From the NCBI GenBank assembly GCA_029547265.1, contig JAKPPP010000335.1, forward strand, positions 1 through 46,472: DNA of 46,472 bases, in the 5' to 3' direction. A program made the translations under genes and the position numbers. This DNA is from Bacteroidota bacterium (lineage in GTDB: Bacteria; Bacteroidota; Bacteroidia; AKYH767-A; OLB10). The notes under the pieces are model-generated. The model was given only the letters and a program-made list of their open reading frames with translations. It was not told where the DNA came from and ran no database searches. Shown piece after piece: positions 41,772 through 46,472 of the stretch (positions are counted from its first letter, which is position 1; the number at the start of each line of letters is the position of its first letter).

Positions 41772-42488
41772 TTCTTCTTCTTCGCGCATATTGTGAAACA
41801 CATTCTGCACGTCTTCGTCTTCTTCAATTTTTTCGATCATCTTCATTACTTCCGCACGTTGTTCAGGAGTAACATCTGCATAGGTTGCAGGGATTCGATC
41901 TAACTCAGCACTGATGATGGTGATTCCTTTTTCTTCGAGTGCTTTTTGCATCGGACCGAAGTCAGAGAATGAAGTGTAAACCGCTACTTCGTTTTCATGC
42001 GATTCAAATTCATCGGCTCCGAAATCGATTAACTCTAATTCTAAATCTTCGAGTGTTCTCGTTCCTTTTTCTATCGTGAAAATACCTTTACGGTTGAAAA
42101 TGAAATCGAGTGATCCTTGCTTTCCGAGTGATCCTTCTCCGCGATTGAAATACATGCGGATATTAGCTACGGTACGTGTATTGTTATCGGTTGCCGTTTC
42201 TACTAATACAGCTACTCCATAAGGTCCGTATCCTTCAAAGATTACTTCATCCATTGCCTTAGCATCTTTCGCAGCAGCACGGTGAATAGCTGCTTCTACA
42301 CGATCTTTCGGCATGTTCATAGATTTCGCATTCTGCATTACCATCCTTAATCGTGGATTGGCATCGGGATTAGTACCGCCTAACTTTACAGCGATGGCAA
42401 TCTCTTTTCCGATACGCGTGAATGCTCTCGCGTTTTTCGCATTATTCGCGAATATTTTATGTTTACGTTTTTCAAATGCACGTCCCAT
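41769..42488 (-). CDS. yebC: YebC/PmpR (TACO1) family regulator
   Basis: A 239-residue protein of the widespread YebC family. The start MGRAFEKRKHKIFANNAKNARAF, RMVMQNAKSMNMPKDRVEAAI and VIFEGYGPYGVAVLVE are diagnostic. Family members were described as DNA-binding regulators; more recent work links some to translation on ribosomes stalled at proline-rich stretches. Which applies here is not shown. The C-terminus is acidic (EEDEDVQNVFHNMREEEE). It lies 48 bases downstream of ychF on the same strand with no terminator between, so they may share a transcript. Confidence 0.93.
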   Translation of the reverse strand: MGRAFEKRKHKIFANNAKNARAFTRIGKEIAIAVKLGGTNPDANPRLRMVMQNAKSMNMPKDRVEAAIHRAAAKDAKAMDEVIFEGYGPYGVAVLVETATDNNTRTVANIRMYFNRGEGSLGKQGSLDFIFNRKGIFTIEKGTRTLEDLELELIDFGADEFESHENEVAVYTSFSDFGPMQKALEEKGITIISAELDRIPATYADVTPEQRAEVMKMIEKIEEDEDVQNVFHNMREEEE

Positions 42489-42536
42489 AGTATTCTTTTT
42501 TTATTCCTGTTGTGACAATTTTTGAAAGATAATCAA

Positions 42537-43637
42537 TTATACATTGAAGCGGAAGTGCATAAGATCTCCGTCTTGCACTATATATTCTTTTCCTTCAATG
42601 GCTAATTTTCCTGCATCTCTGCAAGCAGATTCTGATCCGTAAGTAATGAAATCGTTGTAGTGTATTACTTCCGCTCTGATGAATCCTTTTTCGAAGTCGG
42701 TATGAATTACTCCCGCTGCTTGTGGTGCCGTCATCCCTTCGTGGATGGTCCATGCACGCACTTCTTTTACTCCTGCAGTGAAGTAGGTTTGTAATTTTAA
42801 AAGTTTGTATGCTTGTTTAATCAACTTAGCAACTCCTGATTCTGATAATCCTAAATCACTTAAAAACGCTTCGCGATCTTCATAACTTTCTAGTTGTGCA
42901 ATATCGGCTTCAATAGCTGCAGCTATTATTAATATTTCTGCATTTTCATTTTTTACCGCCTCACGAACTGCATCTACGTGCTTGTTTCCGTTTACTACTG
43001 ATCCTTCGTCAACATTGCAAACATACATTACCGGTTTCGAGGTGAGTAGCCATAAATCGCTAACCATTTTCCACTCGTCTTCCGATAGTTCTGCCGAACG
43101 AGCCGATAGTCCTTTTTCGAGGTGAGCCTTCAGCGTTTGGTAGATTTCGTATGTCTTTTTTGCTTCTTTATCGGTTCCGACTTTCGCAGCTTTCTCAACA
43201 CCTTTCATCTTTTTTTCGATGGTGTCGAGGTCTTTTAGTTGTAATTCGAAGTCGATTGTTTCTTTGTCGCGCACCGGATTTACTTGTCCGTCAACATGCA
43301 CCACATTCGGATCGTCGAAGCAACGCAATACGTGCAAGATAGCATCGCATTCGCGGATGTTTCCTAAGAATTGATTTCCCAATCCTTCGCCTTTGCTGGC
43401 ACCTCTAACTAACCCTGCAATATCTACAATCTCAACAGTTGTTGGTAACACTCGCTGAGGATTGACTAATTTTTCCAGTGCATTTAATCTTTCATCCGGT
43501 ACTGTAATAACTCCTACGTTCGGTTCTATTGTACAGAATGGAAAGTTGGCCGCCTGCGCTTTCGCATTCGAAAGGCAGTTGAATAATGTCGACTTACCGA
43601 CATTCGGCAATCCAACGATCCCGCATTTTAATCCCAT
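42537..43637 (-). CDS. ychF: Redox-regulated ATPase YchF (Obg family)
   Basis: A 366-residue P-loop NTPase of the Obg/OLA1 group. The P-loop is GLPNVGKST (residues 7-15). NFPFCTIEPN follows, then DIAGLVRGASKGEGLGNQFL (G3 region) and NVDE in place of the GTPase NKxD motif, which explains its ATP preference. The C-terminal TGS-type domain includes YFTAGVKEVRAWTIHEGMTAPQAAG and ends ILVQDGD-like, MHFRFNV. It is ribosome-associated in other bacteria and acts in stress responses. A -7 promoter element lies at 43665-43658. Confidence 0.96.
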   Translation of the reverse strand: MGLKCGIVGLPNVGKSTLFNCLSNAKAQAANFPFCTIEPNVGVITVPDERLNALEKLVNPQRVLPTTVEIVDIAGLVRGASKGEGLGNQFLGNIRECDAILHVLRCFDDPNVVHVDGQVNPVRDKETIDFELQLKDLDTIEKKMKGVEKAAKVGTDKEAKKTYEIYQTLKAHLEKGLSARSAELSEDEWKMVSDLWLLTSKPVMYVCNVDEGSVVNGNKHVDAVREAVKNENAEILIIAAAIEADIAQLESYEDREAFLSDLGLSESGVAKLIKQAYKLLKLQTYFTAGVKEVRAWTIHEGMTAPQAAGVIHTDFEKGFIRAEVIHYNDFITYGSESACRDAGKLAIEGKEYIVQDGDLMHFRFNV

Positions 43638-43657
43638 GTCTTTATTTTTCGAGAGCG

Positions 43658-43665
43658 CAAAAATA
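43658..43665 (-). promoter_or_regulatory. -7 promoter element of ychF
   Basis: On the minus strand this reads TATTTTTG, an exact match to TAnnTTTG, 20 bases before the ATG. The -33 element is unclear. Confidence 0.5.
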
Positions 43666-43742
43666 GGCTAAAAACTGCAATCTGCGAGGGGTTGATTTGC
43701 TTTTTCTGAGGTAAAATCGGACAAAATGGCGCTAGTTTTTGC

Positions 43743-43750
43743 TATTTTTG
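43743..43750 (+). promoter_or_regulatory. -7 promoter element of the FAD oxidoreductase gene
   Basis: TATTTTTG ends exactly four bases before the ATG at 43755, the same spacing as at 7461 and 11310. A leaderless mRNA is predicted. Confidence 0.6.
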
Positions 43751-43754
43751 GGGT

Positions 43755-44897
43755 ATGGACTTAAGTTTTTGGGAAAAAGACAGCTTCTTTAGCGAAATTG
43801 ATTTGCTGGTGGTGGGTAGCGGAATAGTGGGCTTAAATACAGCTCGAGCCGCCAAAGAACGTATGCCGCACTGGCGAATTTTGGTCATCGACCGCGGATT
43901 TCTCCCTTATGGTGCCAGTACCCGAAATGCGGGATTTGCCTGCTTCGGGAGCTTGAGCGAATTGCTCGATGACTTAACCAGGATGTCGGAGCAGGAGGTG
44001 TTGGACTTAGTCCGCCGCCGCCGTGACGGACTAACACGTTTACGAAGTTTGTTGGGTGATGACAATATCGGTTTTGAACCTCTCGGAGGCTATGAATTGT
44101 TCACTGAAAGTGAAGAGCCGATTTTTAACAAATGTGTGGAGGCGATGCCGTATTTCAATGCGGAAGTGGAGAAGATGTCGGGCGAAAAAAATATATATAA
44201 TGTTGCGGATGATCATTTGCAGGGCTTCGGATTTAAAGGCGTAAGTCACTTGATTTTAAATCGCGGTGAAGGTCAAATTCACACAGGCATGATGATGGAT
44301 CGTCTGCTTCATTTGGTGCGCTCGATGGGAGTGATGGTGTTGAATGGAATCGGTGTTAAACATCTCTCAGAAGAAGCGAATGCTGTTCGGCTGGAAACGA
44401 CAGAAGGATTTTCATTTACTGCTGCGAGAGTAGTAGCGGCTACCAACGGATTTGCACGTGAGCTGATGCCTGAATTAGCTGTTGATCCCGGACGTGCGCA
44501 AGTGCTCGTTACAAAGCCTATTAATAATCTTAAAGTGAAAGGTACTTTTCATTACAATAAAGGCTATTATTACTTCAGAAATATTGGCGATCGAATCTTG
44601 TTTGGAGGAGGAAGAAATCTCGATTTTGAAGGAGAGAAAACAACTGAATTTGCCTTAACCGATTTAGTGCAAAACCGACTGGAATATCTGTTGAAAACCA
44701 CCATTATTCCCGATACTCATTTTGAAATTGAACAACGCTGGAGCGGGATTATGGGATTGGGAGATGTGAAGACAACAATTGTGAAAAGTTTATCGTCACG
44801 CATCTTTTGCGCAGTGCGGATGGGAGGAATGGGAGTAGCTATCGGTTCTCTTGTAGGAGAAGAAGCAGCAGCGATGATTGTAAAATCGAACGATTAA
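43755..44897 (+). CDS. FAD-dependent oxidoreductase (DAO family)
   Basis: A 380-residue flavoenzyme of the D-amino-acid oxidase/glycine oxidase type. The dinucleotide-binding GSGIVG is at residues 21-26 (DLLVVGSGIVGLNTARAA). RGFLPYGASTRNAGFACFGS follows, as in gamma-glutamylputrescine oxidase-like enzymes. Later come VVAATNGFARELMPEL, YYYFRNIGDRILFGGGR and the C-terminal VAIGSLVGEEAA. It should oxidise an amine or amino acid; the substrate cannot be told. Its TAA stop overlaps the stop of the convergent protease gene within TTAA. Confidence 0.87.
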   Translation: MDLSFWEKDSFFSEIDLLVVGSGIVGLNTARAAKERMPHWRILVIDRGFLPYGASTRNAGFACFGSLSELLDDLTRMSEQEVLDLVRRRRDGLTRLRSLLGDDNIGFEPLGGYELFTESEEPIFNKCVEAMPYFNAEVEKMSGEKNIYNVADDHLQGFGFKGVSHLILNRGEGQIHTGMMMDRLLHLVRSMGVMVLNGIGVKHLSEEANAVRLETTEGFSFTAARVVAATNGFARELMPELAVDPGRAQVLVTKPINNLKVKGTFHYNKGYYYFRNIGDRILFGGGRNLDFEGEKTTEFALTDLVQNRLEYLLKTTIIPDTHFEIEQRWSGIMGLGDVKTTIVKSLSSRIFCAVRMGGMGVAIGSLVGEEAAAMIVKSND

Positions 44898-45778
44898 GCC
44901 TCGTAATATTTTACTCCGTGCTCTCGTAAAAATTCTTTGATAATATCAACATGAATGCACTGTCCGACGTGGAGGAATGGAGTATTCGTGACTTTCTTTG
45001 AAGATGGTCCGTTAGGAATTTCAAAGTTCTCGAGATCGAATCCTAAGTGCAAATGTTTAGTAGAACTTTGCATTCCGTAAACTGCACCATCGGCATCGAA
45101 TAATGGTCCTCCGCTTTGCCCGCGTAACCCCGGAGTACTCATCTCGATACCTGCAATTTTTCCGTATTGAGAAATCAGTCGCGTTACAATACCATCGATA
45201 GGAAATGAAGGAGAACGGTGATTACCTTCTTTGGTCCATTCCATATCATCACTATGATAATTATAAGTGAAATTGGTGAACTCAGGGAAAGGGAATCCGA
45301 GGCGACAAAGTGATTTTCCCGGTTTGATATCATGTCCGTCCGATATAAATCGTGCGTGATTCTGATAAAAAATCTGATTAAATCCTTTGAAGCGAATGAT
45401 GGCTAAATCGTAGAGAGAGTGAATATGACAATCGAACCCGGTAATCTTATCGAAACAACCAATAAAGCTATGTTTCATCTGAATGATTGTCTCCTTCTGA
45501 AAGTTAAACTGGAATTCAACTTCCTTCAAGTGATTATCATAAAATTCGTCGCGTTTAAGACGGAAGCGCGCTTGCGTGAAGAGTAAGTACTGCTGGTTGA
45601 TTTTATCGGCATTCAGCAACTGCTCAGCCACGTGACGGCACGTAATAGCGATTCCTTCGTCGTTAACAAAAAACAAGGTAGCTGCGCCCGGCCACACTTT
45701 ATTAGAAGCATAACTTCTCATAATGGTGTGAATGGGACGAGTAAAACGACCTACATCTTCAATGGCTCTTACATACAT
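44894..45778 (-). CDS. Trypsin-like (S1 family) serine protease
   Basis: A 294-residue protein with a complete catalytic triad by position: His49 (GIAITCRHVAE), Asp124 (LYDLAIIRFKG) and Ser222 (LRGQSGGPLFDADG). No signal peptide or membrane segment is visible, so it is probably cytosolic. No PDZ domain follows, unlike HtrA/DegP. It may be a housekeeping or defence-linked protease, but no nearby effector or partner supports the latter. It is convergent with the FAD oxidoreductase gene and shares four bases at the stops. Confidence 0.8.
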   Translation of the reverse strand: MYVRAIEDVGRFTRPIHTIMRSYASNKVWPGAATLFFVNDEGIAITCRHVAEQLLNADKINQQYLLFTQARFRLKRDEFYDNHLKEVEFQFNFQKETIIQMKHSFIGCFDKITGFDCHIHSLYDLAIIRFKGFNQIFYQNHARFISDGHDIKPGKSLCRLGFPFPEFTNFTYNYHSDDMEWTKEGNHRSPSFPIDGIVTRLISQYGKIAGIEMSTPGLRGQSGGPLFDADGAVYGMQSSTKHLHLGFDLENFEIPNGPSSKKVTNTPFLHVGQCIHVDIIKEFLREHGVKYYEA

Positions 45779-45780
45779 AC

Positions 45781-45812
45781 TTTGGACAGATGGAAAATAT
45801 ACGCTTAATTTG
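45781..45812 (+). promoter_or_regulatory. Predicted promoter of the DUF4199 gene
   Basis: TTTG (45781-45784) and TTAATTTG (45805-45812, one mismatch to TAnnTTTG) are 20 bases apart. The leader would be about 35 bases. Confidence 0.5.
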
Positions 45813-45852
45813 GGGCTAAGTTAGTTAACCTTTTAACCAAAAAACAAACCTA

Positions 45853-46359
45853 ATGAAACCAGAAATCAGATATGGCTTAATTTACGGAGGAATTTCCGTG
45901 CTATGGACCCTAATAATGTACGTGACTGAACTAAATCGTTCAGACTACGATTGGGTAGTAAATTTACTATCACTTGTAGTTCCGATTGTATGTATGGTGA
46001 TGGCTGTAAATGAAATTAAAGCGGCACAGAGTGGGTATATCACCTTCAATCAATCGTTTAAGAAGACATTGACAGTTATACTGATCGGAGGAACTATAGC
46101 TGCGGTATTTGCAGTGATCTACATGAATTGGATTGATCCGGGATTCTTAGAGTTCACCAAAAACAAGCAAGTCATTAAAATGCAAGAAATGGGGCTATCC
46201 GACGACGTTATAGAAAAACAAATGGCACAAAGCGAGAAATTCTATCAGCCACAATGGATGTTTTTATTCTCAATTGTAGGAATTCTGTTCTTCGGATCCA
46301 TCTTCGCATTAATCGTATCGGCCATCATGAAAAAGCCGAATCCGGAAGAGATAGCATAA
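45853..46359 (+). CDS. DUF4199 family membrane protein
   Basis: A 168-residue integral membrane protein with four hydrophobic segments: YGLIYGGISVLWTLIMYV, LLSLVVPIVCMVMAV, ILIGGTIAAVFAVIYM and WMFLFSIVGILFFGSIFAL. The loop IKAAQSGYITFNQSFKKTL and the later EMGLSDDVIEKQM are typical of DUF4199, a Bacteroidota family of unknown function. It is a lone gene. A palindrome starts 14 bases after its stop codon. Confidence 0.88.
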   Translation: MKPEIRYGLIYGGISVLWTLIMYVTELNRSDYDWVVNLLSLVVPIVCMVMAVNEIKAAQSGYITFNQSFKKTLTVILIGGTIAAVFAVIYMNWIDPGFLEFTKNKQVIKMQEMGLSDDVIEKQMAQSEKFYQPQWMFLFSIVGILFFGSIFALIVSAIMKKPNPEEIA

Positions 46360-46373
46360 ACGAAATTTTATAC

Positions 46374-46397
46374 GGCCTAGGACTTCAGTCCTAGGCC
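46374..46397. repeat. 24-base palindrome shared with a transposase stop codon
   Basis: GGCCTAGGACT (46374-46384) and AGTCCTAGGCC (46387-46397) are exact complements around TC. The stop codon of the minus-strand Y1 transposase (46391-46393) is inside the right arm. It resembles a REP element rather than a terminator, as no T-tract follows on either strand. Confidence 0.88.
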
Positions 46398-46472
46398 ATT
46401 TGTTCATCCGAAAACTTTTCATGATGAATTACTTTTTTTCTGTGATGTTCTTCTTGTCGATCGATATAGCGT
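46391..46472 (-). CDS. Second Y1 transposase, C-terminal fragment cut by the window edge
   Basis: The reverse strand of the last 82 bases encodes 26 residues, RYIDRQEEHHRKKVIHHEKF then SDEQMA and a TAG stop. RYIDRQEEHHRKK aligns with NYILNQKEHHSKK around the catalytic tyrosine of the transposase at 34353-34820, so it is the C-terminal end of another Y1/REP-associated-type transposase. The 5' part lies beyond the window. It is a different subfamily, since its sequence after the motif and its flanking palindrome differ. Confidence 0.8.
   Translation of the reverse strand, partial: RYIDRQEEHHRKKVIHHEKFSDEQMA

Noticed and set aside
42509-42523. 15-base GTTGTGACAATTTTT shared with 32042-32056
   Set aside because: A 15-base match in a 46-kb AT-rich window is expected about once by chance, and the contexts differ.
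44894-45778. Trypsin-like protease as a defence-system effector
   Set aside because: No nuclease, reverse transcriptase, ATPase or sensor partner lies beside it; neighbours are ordinary metabolic genes.

Overview
The window is a chromosomal segment from a free-living member of the Bacteroidota. The evidence is consistent: five secreted proteins end in type IX secretion (T9SS) type A sorting domains; a giant SprB-repeat surface protein and a SusC-like TonB receptor with an N-terminal carboxypeptidase-regulatory-like domain are present; DUF4476, DUF4159, DUF4199 and choice-of-anchor B families occur; starts lack Shine-Dalgarno sequences; and the Bacteroidota -7 promoter element TAnnTTTG recurs. 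Base composition is AT-rich. No rRNA, tRNA, prophage or CRISPR array is visible. No T9SS machinery gene lies in the window, so only cargo is seen. Genus cannot be told from this sequence.

Layout. 1-5.9 kb: a DUF4440 protein, a PadR regulator/PspC envelope-stress pair with a palindromic operator candidate on its own promoter, divergent TrmN6, then a saccharopine dehydrogenase family enzyme. 6-12.3 kb: DUF4476 protein, DUF423 membrane protein plus lipoprotein, ATP-type PEP carboxykinase, RsmE, a long heptanucleotide array, DUF4159 protein and a His-rich small protein. 12.5-14.8 kb: TonB-dependent receptor, possibly for metal uptake. 14.9-26.6 kb: a surface-protein island with a 2234-residue SprB-repeat protein, an 857-bp gene-free AT-rich spacer holding a 48-bp perfect palindrome, and twin 14-blade propeller proteins. 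26.9-32 kb: housekeeping genes rlmL, a zinc-ribbon coiled-coil protein, a Nif3-like protein, lpxK and a purine nucleoside phosphorylase overlapping lpxK. 32-37 kb: a possible structured RNA/terminator region, an LVIVD/choice-of-anchor B protein, a 51-bp-period palindrome array next to a Y1 (REP-associated-type) transposase, a MutT-like Nudix enzyme and another T9SS cargo. 37-41.6 kb: a two-component system (periplasmic double propeller plus HisKA_2 kinase, and a REC-PAS-LytTR regulator). 41.7-46.5 kb: YebC, YchF, FAD oxidoreductase, trypsin-like protease, DUF4199 protein, and the 3' end of a second Y1 transposase whose stop codon lies inside a perfect palindrome.

The most unusual content is in the spacers. 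Degenerate tandem arrays of 7- or 8-base units begin at or within a few bases of stop codons at four loci (4.5, 10.8, 26.9 and 41.77 kb). Three of the repeat-rich spacers also carry hairpins with a GAA/TTC loop built on GCGAAGC. Two Y1 transposase genes are each flanked 3' by a different palindrome family, which suggests a REP/RAYT-like system. At least three genes place TAnnTTTG exactly four bases before their ATG, which predicts leaderless mRNAs.
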